Assembly: GCA_013350335.1 (NCBI GenBank)
Contig: CM023538.1
Span: 61,183,080 to 61,247,079 of the forward strand
Origin: Chimonanthus salicifolius
Lineage: Eukaryota; Streptophyta; Magnoliopsida; Laurales; Calycanthaceae
Length of the DNA stretch: 64,000 nucleotides
Direction: 5' to 3'
A program made the position numbers and the translations under genes. Below are positions 11,740 through 23,800 of this stretch, piece by piece; within the stretch, counting starts at the first letter, position 1; the number at the start of each line of letters is the position of its first letter. The notes under the pieces were generated by a model. The model made no database searches, had not been told where the DNA came from, and worked only from the letters and a program-made list of their open reading frames with translations.

Positions 11740-12290
11740 CCACGGTTCAGAAGGAAAGACCGAGTTTGGAGGAGTTTAAAACAAGAAGAAATCGATCTTT
11801 GGGAAGTGGAATCCACTGAGGAAGAGATCAATTGAGTTGAGTTATTTGAAGTTTTAAGCTTTGTTTAGAGTCTTCCTTTGAGAGGTGAGTTCTATTTTGG
11901 ATTCTTAATGTTAATTTTGTGTTTGCGTTGAATTAAATTTAATTTAAGAGTTGATTTTGATTTTTGCATGGTGAATTGAATCTTCGAGTCTTTCATTTTT
12001 TTTTTTTTGAATTACCAATTACTTAATTGAATTCTCTTCCACAACCAAATTATATTAAGAAAGTTCAATAAATGCCAATTCGCATTTAATTATGGATCTC
12101 AATTATTTGCTTGAATCATTGCATTCAAAATAACAATTCCACGTTCGTTTTGCTTCCGATTGAACATCTAATTTCTTTGGTGAATTTTGACTAGCTCAAA
12201 ATTATCCTGTTGAAATTAGTGTCTTCTTTCTTTTCTTTAGAGCGATCGTGAGGATTGAGAGTTAGTTTTTGGCGTTTCCATTACAATAAA
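11740..12290. other. AT-rich stretch, possibly an old retroelement leader
   Basis: The phrase GCGATCGTGAGGATTGAGAG followed by TTTTTGGCGTTTCCA recalls the junction upstream of the primer binding site in some plant Ty3-type elements. The match is partial and no LTR or coding sequence accompanies it. Confidence 0.15.
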
Positions 12291-12428
12291 TAATACCAAA
12301 GAATATCTTGTTTGTTGCAAATAAATTATGCTAAAATTACAATTGGAAGGTTTATTTTATTAGATGTTCACAAGTGCAATAAGACATGATATTATCTTGT
12401 GCACCTACTTGTGGGGCCTATCAAATGG

Positions 12429-12663
12429 GATAGTGATGGCCCCATTAGAATGGTCTTTCCTTCAATATGTTGTTCTGAAAGAATCAACTTGACAAGATTG
12501 ATCAAGCTATGTTTTTAAGGGCCATAAAATTTATGAATTAAAAAATAATTTAAAATGATGAAATTTGAGAGCTTTAAAAATATTGCTTGATTAATGTGAT
12601 CAAAGTGATTTTTAGTGGATAATATATTGAAGGAAAGACAATTCCAACTAAATCATCACTACT
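12429..12663. mobile_element. MITE-like inverted-repeat element
   Basis: Two arms of about 40 bp (12429-12468 and 12624-12663) are inverted copies of each other. They share the ends TAGTGATG and the block GTCTTTCCTTCAATAT. The interior is non-coding and AT-rich. The total of about 235 bp and the non-coding interior fit a miniature inverted-repeat transposon. The target-site duplication was not resolved. Confidence 0.6.
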
Positions 12664-12868
12664 CCATTTGAAGAACCCTATGCCTAGATGTGCACGACTT
12701 CACTGTGCAACCCAGAGCACAGATGAACATCTGTGATCTTTTTTAGCCAAAACCTATGCATTCATGATGGATATATAATCAGGTAGTCTAGAGAGAGTTG
12801 AAAGGGAATCTTTTCAAATAACTCAAAACTAGTTTTTGGTCTTTAAATTTGAATAATTGGAAAACTTA

Positions 12869-13065
12869 GGTAATAATTTTTTTTTTTAATATGGGTATTA
12901 TCACCCCATATTGGAGATGAGACTAATCCCACGAGTATGTGTAAACTTTTCAATCCACACGTACTGGTTTAGTGGATGGGAAATAACTCCATAAAAATGA
13001 TGTGAATCAAACTAACTACATCATTTATGGAAATGAGCAATGAGAAAGCTTTTGCTTAGTCGTTG
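12869..13065 (-). mobile_element. SINE-like element, reverse orientation
   Basis: On the minus strand it reads ACGACTAAGCAAAAGC (A-box-like), then GTTTGATTCAC (B-box-like). The body GTGTGGATTGAAAAGTTTACA, GGGATTAGTCTC and TACCCATATT follows, ending in poly(A) (poly-T at 12879-12888 on the plus strand). The same tail ends the elements at 14199 and 21618. Imperfect flanking repeats (TAGGTAATAA and TAACTAATAA) may be the target-site duplication. Confidence 0.6.
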
Positions 13066-14074
13066 GTGGCGCCCTAGCTAACTAATAACAGTGATCTTAA
13101 TATTAAACTGCCTGATTTGATATTTTTACTTTCTGCAACTCATACTGATCTCAAAGTCAAACCCATGTGCTAGTCCCAAGATTCGGTAGCTTGCCAGCAT
13201 TCACAACCAAAGATGACTATTTTAAAAATATATTAATGGTTATGGATCTGAAGTTAGCCATTAGTCTTTTTCTGCATCGAATCTGAAGTCTTTCTTTTTC
13301 CCAATTATTTAGTCATTGTTACACAAATTTAAATGCAGACCTAATAGTCAAAATTAAATAATACAGTTATTTTCAAGTCTCAACAAACTACCTTAGCTCT
13401 TATTTTGTCTTTCTTGTTATATTATATAAATAAATAATTTAAACATTTTTTCTTAGAGTAATTTATTTGTTTCCATGTGCATCCGTTCCCTACTTTTGAG
13501 TACTAATCAATCATGAAAATATATACATTAAAAAGTTTGAAAGAGTAAATATGAGTATGATTCATACTATTTGATCAATTCATGACAACAAATCCAACCA
13601 AACTGGTACATAGATTTACATTTTCTTGTATACTTTTGTAATTTTTATAAAATGTTTTAAACATAAACAAAGACTTAAACACCAATTTGTGCCTAATTTT
13701 AATGTCACTGTGATTTTAAGAAGAAGTTAAGTTCTAAAATTTATTTTTAAATAAAATCTTTTCTCCCATAATTTTTAAAATAGATGAGACACAATAAGAT
13801 GGCTAAAGATTCTTCATTCTTTAATCTTTTCTAACAATATGAATATGATTCTTCATTCTATTATACACGTTCATCAAATATTCATTTCTAAATATTCTAC
13901 TCAAGACTTAGCTCTTCTAGAATATTGACCATAGCCCCTTATTATTTTTATTTTATTTTTTCAAGTATAGCAAGTGGTGGAAGTTCCAAACTGTTAAATC
14001 CATTCTGTATATAGTCGTCTTAAAATATTAGAGACGGAAGTCGACTTTAGATCTTGCATTGATAATATTTTCAC

Positions 14075-14082
14075 TATAAATA
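14075..14082 (+). promoter_or_regulatory. Candidate TATA box for the first ankyrin-PGG gene
   Basis: TATAAATA lies about 770 bp upstream of the ATG at 14847. There is no good TATA motif closer. A leader exon from about 14105 with a donor near 14149 (GTAATG) and an acceptor near 14668 (GTTCAG) would link it to the gene. This is speculative. Confidence 0.25.
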
Positions 14083-14198
14083 TTCCAAACATAACATGCG
14101 ATTGAGGCATAAGGAGCTGAGAGGGCAGGGAGGCCTGTGAAATGTTTTGGTAATGTTGTTTGTGATTTTCATTTATGTTTGAAATAATCTTTGGATCG

Positions 14199-14290
14199 AT
14201 TTTTTTTTTTTTTTATAACATGGATATATTCACTTCACATTAGAAGTAAGACTAATTTCACGAAATCACCTGAAAATCTCGTATATCGAT
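14199..14290 (-). mobile_element. Truncated SINE tail, reverse orientation
   Basis: Poly-T at 14200-14215 is followed by ATAACATGGATATATTCA and AGTAAGACTAATTTCACG. This is the 3' end of the same SINE family as 12869 and 21618; the tRNA-like head is missing. Confidence 0.45.
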
Positions 14291-14846
14291 ACTTAGTATG
14301 GTTAAATGAAAAAAAGAAACTATCTAATTGTATGAAAATTGACTATATTTTAAATTTTAAGTCACTCAATATGAAAGTTTAGAAAAATCAAGGCTTAATA
14401 TTGAAACTATGATGTCCTGTTTAACATATAGTTTTGACGTCAATTGATAATTCATTTCTCGTACAATATCAATTGACTAGAATAATTTCATATACGGCCG
14501 ACTTCGTGTTGCTTCTTTTTGTATCAATTTATGTAGATAAAATAGTTATGTAATGATTTTATGTTGATGTTAAAAAAAAGAATTAGTATAAATTAATAAT
14601 TTTTATTTTCAACTATTTGATAGAAATAGTGATAATTAATCTAACCATTCAATTATTTTTAAAGTTCAGGCATCTCTGAACTCGATTGTTATGAAGCTGC
14701 CATTCAACTCTACTGAAGAGTGAAAAGAGTATCCAACAAGTGGCTGAGACGAAGAAAGAAAGAAGTATGCAGAGTTAAGAGGGAGGGAGTCAGCAATTTC
14801 CCAGTTCCAATTTCCCACCTTCTCTGAATTCATTTGCAGGAAAGCC

Positions 14847-17800
14847 ATGGCAGGTGACTCTTTCAAGAAGTCGCTAAACTGGGAATTGCAACAGCGAGTC
14901 ATGAAACAGAAACCCATAGAAGGCGAATGGAAGCTTGACAAACAGGGAACACTGGTAAAGGGATGGAATGCTTGGCTGAAAAAATATCAGAAGCTACCTG
15001 CCGAAGAGTTTATGCCTCCGGAAGACTATGAAGAACTAAAGAAATTGATGCTCCAATTTGTGAATGCACCAATGTATTGGAGCTATTTGGTGGAAGCTTA
15101 TAAGAAGGTACCACTTGCCAGAAGACTGGTCTTGAACGAAGAATTGGGTCAAACCTTTCTGCACTTGTTAGCCTCCGACAGTTCGAAATTTGAGATTGCA
15201 GAACAAGTGTTGGCATATGTTGATGGAGTAATCCTTAGAATGAAGGACAAGGATGGCAACACAGCCCTCCACATCGCTGCGGCCACGGGCTTCTTATTAA
15301 TGTGCCAAGTGATCGTTAGTCGCTCTTCCGGCCTAATCCTCGACGGCAATCTCAAGGGAGAGACGCCTCTTTCCATTCTAACGAGTCGGTTGCTCCAATC
15401 TGCTGCGGTAGGAAAGTGGAAAGAAGTGATGCATAAGTATACGCAGATACGCGAGGCTCTAAATGTAATGACTCAGATTCCTCATCGAACCCCACTTCAT
15501 ATGGCCGTCTCCCTCGGCAATGCTGGCCATGCAAGGAAGGTTCTGCAAATCGTCGATGAAGGCGAACTGAGGATAAGCGACGAAGACGGGAACGTGGCTC
15601 TGCACTTGGCAGTAGGCAAAGGCATGAGAGATTTGATCCAACGCATGGTCCAAAAATGTCCTCAGCTGGTTAATCTACGTAATGGCAAGGGAGAGACACC
15701 CCTCTTCCTTGCTTCTTGGCATGGCGATGCCGACATCTACAGCTATCTTCAACGGCATACCTATCGGAATGTAATCACTGCTACTACAAATAAGGGCGAC
15801 ACCGCTCTCCACTGCGCAATCTCACATGAACACTTTGGTATGTACAATATTCTTCTCTTCCATCGCCTATCATCCACACCACGTGGAAAAAACATTTTCT
15901 AACTCAGGCGGGTCAAGCCGGTGTTTAATAAATCTAACTCAATCTGTATAAAAAATTATTGAACCTAATCCGACCTCACCCTAATTGATCAACTCAACTC
16001 AATTGCCGAACTGAATTGTTGGCCCGACTCAACTCAAGTGCTGAACTTAATTGTTGGCCCGATTCAACTCAAGTGCTGAACTAAATTTCTGGCCCGATTC
16101 AATCCGAGTGCTATATTAAACTTTTTGAGTGAGTTGGATCGGGTCTGAGTCAATTTTAAAAAAGTTTGACCCGACCTGACCCAAATTTAATTCGATTTTT
16201 CTTTCTTCAACTGAATCTGACCCTAATTTTAAAATTATAAATCTCAACCCACTTGATTAAATCGAGTTGGGTCATGAGAATCGGGTTAAAACCTGACCCA
16301 AGTTTCACCCCTAGTTATTCTTCAAAGTTTTACGATTCATTATAATAATTAAATTTAATCAAAATATCTTTCATGAACCTACTATCTATTTTACATTCAT
16401 GTAACTCTATTCTACAACCATTTCAATTTCTACAACGAGATATCTTTAATAATTTGGTCTCATTAATGAATTTAACAAAAAAAAAAAAAATCAAAATAAC
16501 AGACAATGATTAGATGATGATAGAATTTATCCATAGTGACATATTTGGTATGGAATAGAAGAGAAAAACAACGTTTTGGCATTTTATGGGACATGGTAAA
16601 GAGATCCACAAATCTACCCATTCTCCTATTTTTCCTAAAGCAGGGGTATAAATCTCGGCCAATATTATGCGTATCGGCCGAGATAGCTTGGATTTTTTAC
16701 GGCCGAGATATCTCAGCTGATATACACAGAATCGGCCGTACTAGCAAGATATCAGCCGATATGGCCGAAATCTCACCGATATTGGCCAATACACATTTAT
16801 ACGGTTGATATTTGTCCAAAAGAAAATTTTAGGAGAGAGAGATATCGATCGAGATCCGAGATACTGAGATACCCCAGCCCTAAAGACAAAATCCTCTCCA
16901 ACTTAACCGAGGGAGATTGGAAGGTTTTATATTGGAAGCAGCTAAGTTTAAGTTTCGTGGTGTATTTATGTGTAAATTTTTTTATAGAAAAGAAAATTAC
17001 TTTTATATCGAAATTATGTTTCATTGTTCCGTGAAAACTTTTCCTATTATGAAAAATTATTTTTACAACGTAGATCATTTTAAAATGAATTGCTAATAGA
17101 AAGGGTCGAGAACTAATTTCTAGGGTCTATAAATTTCAAGGCATATGACCCAATCTAGATCAAACTAATCCAACCCATGTCATGATTCAATCTATAATTT
17201 AACTGATGACCCATGATTCAACTTAACCAAACATAGTATCTATAGTCAAATCTAACCCATATCCATGACCACCCAGTCCCCAACTACTCATGAATCAATT
17301 TAGTTTGACGTGCCTTGCAAATTTGGATATTACCCCAGATTAGATTGAAGTCAAACTAAGAATTAAAGAATTAAACAAATTGTACTCCTTACATAATATT
17401 ACCATTTTTAATAAATACAAGTTAAATTAACTATATAATTAATATAATTGTTATCGTTTATATTCTTTTGATCTTTTTTATTATTATGATTATTATCATC
17501 ATTACTTTTATCATTTAGAATTGGGTATTCCCCAGTTATTACCTACACATTACCCACCTAAGAAGAGAAAAAAAAAATATTGATGAATTATTATTGAAAT
17601 CCTATTTATCACACAAAATTAAATACAATAATATTCATAAAAAACAAAACTATAAATTTCATTTCCCACGTAAATAAGAATCATCAAAAAAAATTAATTT
17701 TCACAAAAAAATAGTTGTGCACAAATACGGTCTTTTAGGTTTTTAGTTGATTAAGCATTCATCAAAGTTTTGTAAATGTCTTGTATAAAATTTGACTTGA

Positions 17801-20800
17801 TACGGTATATGAAAAACTTGAAGTTAACACAAATAAAAATTTACGAGTTCCTTCAACCTTTTCTCTATTTTTACGAGATTCCTCTAGAGTCACTAATCTT
17901 TACAATACACCCTTTTTCAATTCTTCTTAGTTGGAGAATTTTACTTTATGTTTGTATTTATTTACTAATGGGAGATTAATGTGATGAGAAAGCAGAATTA
18001 GAAAAGAGCGAACTGAGATTGTACATAATAGACTGCAAGCAGCGATGTGAGAATTAACAACTTCACACTTTTTTTTGGATTAACGTGTGGAGAATTTAGA
18101 CACAGTCCTACTAAAACCCCTATGGATGAGCCCACGACCCTTAAGGCACATTAAAGTTAGGCCATGGGGCACAAACCCACAACCTCATGTTGGAGCCATA
18201 AAAATGTTTTAAATAGTGGAAGAATCTCGCCTTATTTCATGAATTGTATCTTATTAGACTGGTATCCATTGCTTTGAAAACTTGCTTTAAGTTTGCAAGT
18301 CTCTTCAAGCTAGCTTATTCAAATATAATGGTATCCATTGCTTTGAAAACTTGCTTTAAGTTTGCAGGTCTCTTCAAGCTAGCTTATTCAAATATAATGG
18401 ATGGTCTAAGTTTTTTGGATTAGTGATAAGAGGTCTTAGGTTCGACTCCTCTCAAACTTAATTGATATACGAATTTTGCAGATGGTTTCATATATACGTA
18501 TGTGAGATCATATATATATATATATATGTCGATACGATATTATCTCATTTGCTCGGCCAAGAAAATATCGGCCAATTTGTCGCAAAATAACTAGATGTGC
18601 TTATTGCTCTTTTTGCATGTGTTTTTTTTGCAGAAATTGCTTATCACATGTTTCACTCGTCTTCCTCTAATTACTCTGAAGATCTCCTATGTAATAGGAA
18701 TAAAATTGGAGAAACGCCTCTATCTATTCTCATAAACAAGCCTACTGCCTTCAAAAGTGGAACCCAACTTGAATTTATGGATCGGATCATCTATTCATGT
18801 GAGTTTATCTTGCACTCATATGCTACGTAATCATATTTTCGACAATTACATGAATTAATCATATTAACCCTTTTGAACGAGGTCCGCCGTCCCGTGTGCC
18901 TAAGGAAATTCCTGAGTCCACATGAGGTAGTATGATATCTGGCTTTGATACCACTTGTTATGAAATGGGTATCCAGTCCAAAAGAACACTAGCCTATTAG
19001 GTGGAGTGACCCAAATCTCTTATAAATCTCTAAATCTTCCTCTACACTTCCAATATGGGACATTTTTGCAGCCCAAACAGAATCTTAATGAAATATTTTA
19101 TCTTCTAATATGCATATGAGAAGATAAACCCATCAATCGTTGGAAATAAAAAGCATTTGTATATAGGATCTCGATAGATAATTATCTCAATTTTTGAATT
19201 GAAGCTTTTTGTTTAGCCATATCAGGGGTATAAATCTCTGCCGATATTGTGCATATTGGCCGAGATATCTCGGGTTTTTTACGGCCGATACGCACAGTAT
19301 CGGCCGTACTAGCGAGATATCGGTTGATATAGCCGAGATCTTGCCGATATCGGCCGATACACATTATAATGATTTACGGTAGTATAATTTATATCCCTTT
19401 ATTATTTCATAACATAATTGAAACTAAATCCATCTATGGCCCAAGAAATTCTTTTTTGCTGACAAGCCCGATTGCTCGTGTGAGCCCAAGCCTTACATAT
19501 AGGCTCAAATTAAACGGGCTAACATGGACCTGGACTAGATGTAGGCTCTTTACTAATACAAAAGTTACAAGCCCAGCTAGACCACCAAAATTGCAACCCT
19601 AAATATTCCAAGTAGAAGAGACTTAGCTCTTATGGAATTTAATTTTAAAGGTACTTTCTCAGACATCGTATTATATCCTAAAGTAAAGAAAAACACTATA
19701 ATAATTCTAACATATTCTAAAATTAAGAACGGCATGATGCCATTAGTACTTTTCCACGAGATTTACTATAAAGAAGTTCAAGAAATATAAGTGGTGCAGT
19801 GATTAAGGTGGAGTGGATTTGCTCCCCACGTCCTGTCTTCGACCCCTACCTGCCACCAACTTAAGCGGGCCGGGTGTGTGGACTAGACAGTACAGGCCCA
19901 GAAGATTAGTCCTTTGAGTAAAATACATCAAGAATACCCTTGTTATCAAAAAAAATATGTAAGTCCTATAAAAGCCAGATGGTTCTCTTGAAGTAATGCT
20001 GTTTTGTGTTTGAATCACAGTTATATGGGTTGAAAATCCTGAAAAAGCTTCTTACAATCCAAGAAAATACGGCAAACAAGCAATAGCGACGTGTTTCATG
20101 ACCTTTACAAAGTTGCCAATGTTATGTGAGTACACTTCCTTCACTTATTCTTTCTTATTTAACTTAAGGGACTCAACTATTTAGGAATATTTATGCTCAA
20201 AGGATAATGAAATTTATAGAATATTTCAAATTTTATATTATCTTATGTTAAGTAGTGAGCATTGTTATTATCAAAGTATGAAACATGAATGAGTATACTT
20301 CTCTGTAAAAGAAAATAATCCTTCTCTAGTGGAACTCATACATACAAAGGAGGAAGAGAGCTTGCAGATCTAAAATAAGATAGTGATGATTTGAATTTAA
20401 TGATTTAATAACATAAGCAACTTCCTATGAAATTAACTGCAGTGTTGTTTTCTTAAATGCTGCATTCTTTTTCAACATGTCTTTTTTTTTTCAAGTAGAA
20501 GTTAAGAGTTTTGTGAATTCTTACATAAAGAACATGAGCTCAATTTTCATTTCATAAATAATGGTATTATGTACCAAAACAAATCTAAATGTCGGCTTAG
20601 ACTGTGGCATGCTTGTCTCCTTTGATCAATAAACATTCTAGCATGGTATTGAGGATGATTTATTTACTTATGTAGGGCTGAAAATGATACTCATATCTTG
20701 TTTTGGTAAGAAAGGCTGTTTGGGAGACGTGGAGAGTCAGCAAGATGTATCTGAAAAGCCTAATAGTAAGTAGTAGCAAAATGCAAATTATATACTTTTT

Positions 20801-23800
20801 TTTTTTAATATGTGAAAACCCGTCGACTTCATTTTGTAGTGACCATAGGTAAACCGGCTCGTTTGAAAACTCGAGCCAAACGCGCAAAGATTACAGTTAG
20901 CTGTGAGACGGTTTCTAGACCGATTTCTATAAACAATGGATCAAAATTCATGTACTCTAAATTTTATGAACTCCGGGCCTGATTTTAAGTAAAAATAATA
21001 TAGTTTTGGACTTTAAAAATTGTACCCAAGAAATTAAAAGGGAAGACCATTTTTCCTTAATTATTTGGGTACCATTTTGAAGTACAAAATTATACCATTT
21101 TCACTTAAAATCAATGTCGGAGTTCATAAAATTCAAAGTAGATGAATTTTAATACCTTATATGTAGAAATCGGTCAAGAAACGACCTCGTTTGAAAATCC
21201 CTCTCCATATTAGTGGTTAATGATCATATTAGTGGTTAATGATCGTTCCTAAAATTAGGGGCAAAATGGTAATCTCACACTTGCTGAATTATCAATAGTT
21301 TATTGGAGAAATTATCCTTTATGAAAAAAAAAAAATAGTAAGTTGCCCATAATTTAGTATTAGTTTAGAAGAAAGATCCTATCTATATTTTCCAGTCTAA
21401 CTTTTATTTGATAGTTAAAATCTTAGTTTAAAATTCCATAAAATGTCTAATTATATCATTGTTGCAGGACCAAAGCCGTTCCTAAGGTCCAAGTCAAAGT
21501 TACCTATTCATCTTTCAAACTTTGTTGTGACATGCATTGCTACGTTGAAGATGTTTATTAGCTTCTGGATTTGTCTTCTACTGCCAGGTTTGGTTCCAAT
21601 TTCTTCCTTAGGAATGCTTTTTTTTTTTTAATATGGGTATATTCATCCCACGCGACAAACTTCACAAGTGTGTGTAAACCACTCAATCGACATACATCAA
21701 TAAGTCAATGAAAAGTAATCTCATAAGAAGTGGTCCAGAAGAGTTTAAACGTGAATTGAACCACAGACCTCTTGACATAGCTTGAGTTTATACACTCTGC
21801 TAATTGAGAAAAGAAAAGCTTTTCAAATGCACGATGGAAGCTTCAAAGCAATGTGCAGGCATGAAAAAGCATAAACGGCTGAGAAAGAGAAGGGGACAAA
21901 CTCACCGGACATGGCTCCTGTTACAATATCTTGCAATATCTTACAAAATTAAATATTTTCCCTTTTGAAATATTCGGAGCTTTTTGGACGTTTTAAAAAG
22001 AAAGAAAAATTAGATTCCCTCCCACTTCTCCCCTAAGAGAAAATATATAGATATAAACAAATACATATATACAACATTCCTTTTTAATTCATTTATTCTT
22101 TTCATGACCAATTTAGCCATGCTGAAACATGAAATCATCTTACCTAGATTAATTAATCTATATTTTTATCCTCCAAAAATTGATCATTTTAGATTATTTT
22201 TCAATTTTTAAACTTTTTTGGCTGGTAAAAATACATGGTGCTCGTAAAAGATCATTTTGATTGAAAGCACCATGCTTAAATATGAATCCGCACCATGCTT
22301 AAATTCGAATCCCATAAAAAGTCACTCTTAAATTGTTATATAACTGCTGATTTATAGCAACATTGGCTTATCAAAATTCTATATTTTAAGAATGGCCGCC
22401 CATTTTAACAATGTATTTTTTTTTCTTTTAGGAGAAACGGGTTTTAAAAAATTTACGTGAAAAGTCTACTTTACCCTTCACTCTTCTTAATCTCTTTAAA
22501 AAATGAAATTATAGGTGCACATCTCATAATTATAGGTGCACATCTCATAATTATAGGTACACCGCTCAGTTCACCGCATAGGTACACCGCTGTAGATGGG
22601 TTCTGCACGCCAAAGTTATAATTAATTTCGAAATGATTGGTGCACCACTCATAATTATAAGTACACCGTTTATAATAATAGGTGCACCACTTACTCTACT
22701 TAACATTTACGTACGGAAGGATGAAGGTAAAGTGAGAATTTCACTTTATTCCGTGTCTCTTAACAAAAAATACCTGGTGTTTGAATGAGCGACCTTTAAG
22801 AATTCGTTAGTTTTAATGTCAGATTTCTTACTTTCCCAATTATTATTTCATAGTTGAAAGGATCAGGAGCATCAAGCGAAAACACTTTCTGGTACGTGAA
22901 ATCATGAAAAGACTCATTGAAATCGAATTGCAGACTGAATCTATCTCAGATGTAACTGAAGGGGAGACAAGACTTCTAATTGCTGCAAAACTAGGGGTGA
23001 CCGAAGTAGTGAAGGAAATATTAACAAGATTTCCTGAAGCCTTTAATGAAAAGAGGATATCTGACAACAGAAATGCAATGTTGTTGGCAATACAAAATAG
23101 GCAAGCCAACGTTGTTGAGCTTCTCCTTGATATGAGGAAGAAAGGGATTATTAAATGGGAAGATGCTGAGAATGAAGATAATGAAAGGAACAATGCCTTG
23201 CATCTTGCTGCTGCCAACAGTTCTCATCAACCTTGGGGAATGCCTCAAACCATGAAACTTCACTGGGAAATCAAGTGGTATAATGTATGTCCTCTCTCTC
23301 TATCTATCTATCTATTTATCTCTCTCTCAATCTGCCACAACTGATGGCCCTAATAACATGAATGCAAGTGATGGCCTATGTTCAATCTTAATTCATCACA
23401 ATTCACAATCTCTTGAAAATTATCTATCAATACCAATTTTTGAAGTGGCCTTTTGGGCTGGATATTCAGTCTTAAGAAGTTGTATCAAAGTCATATCTCC
23501 AAGCTAATGCATATGAACTCAAGAGATCCCTTATCCAGATGGGATAGTCGGCGATGTTCTATCTGCTAGATAGTCTCGTTCAAGTGGAGAATTGTTGGGA
23601 CAGCGAACGAGTCCCACATTGGTTGTGAAAGGGAAGATTTAGGGACTTATAAAGTACTTGGGTCACTCCACCTAATTGGGCTAGCCTTTTGGATTGAATA
23701 CCTAGTCCTTACAGTGTTGTATAAGAAATCTAACATCTACTTCTCCAAACTAGTATGTCAGGAACTCCATGCCTGAACGCTTCTCAAAAGCCCCGAACAA

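Noticed and set aside
16536..16808. 90-aa frame within intron 1 of the first ankyrin-PGG gene
   Set aside because: It runs into the CGATATC-rich repeat and has no recognisable protein features.
18405..18480. Possible tRNA gene because of GGTTCGACTCC
   Set aside because: No cloverleaf, anticodon stem or acceptor stem can be drawn; it is a SINE-type B box.
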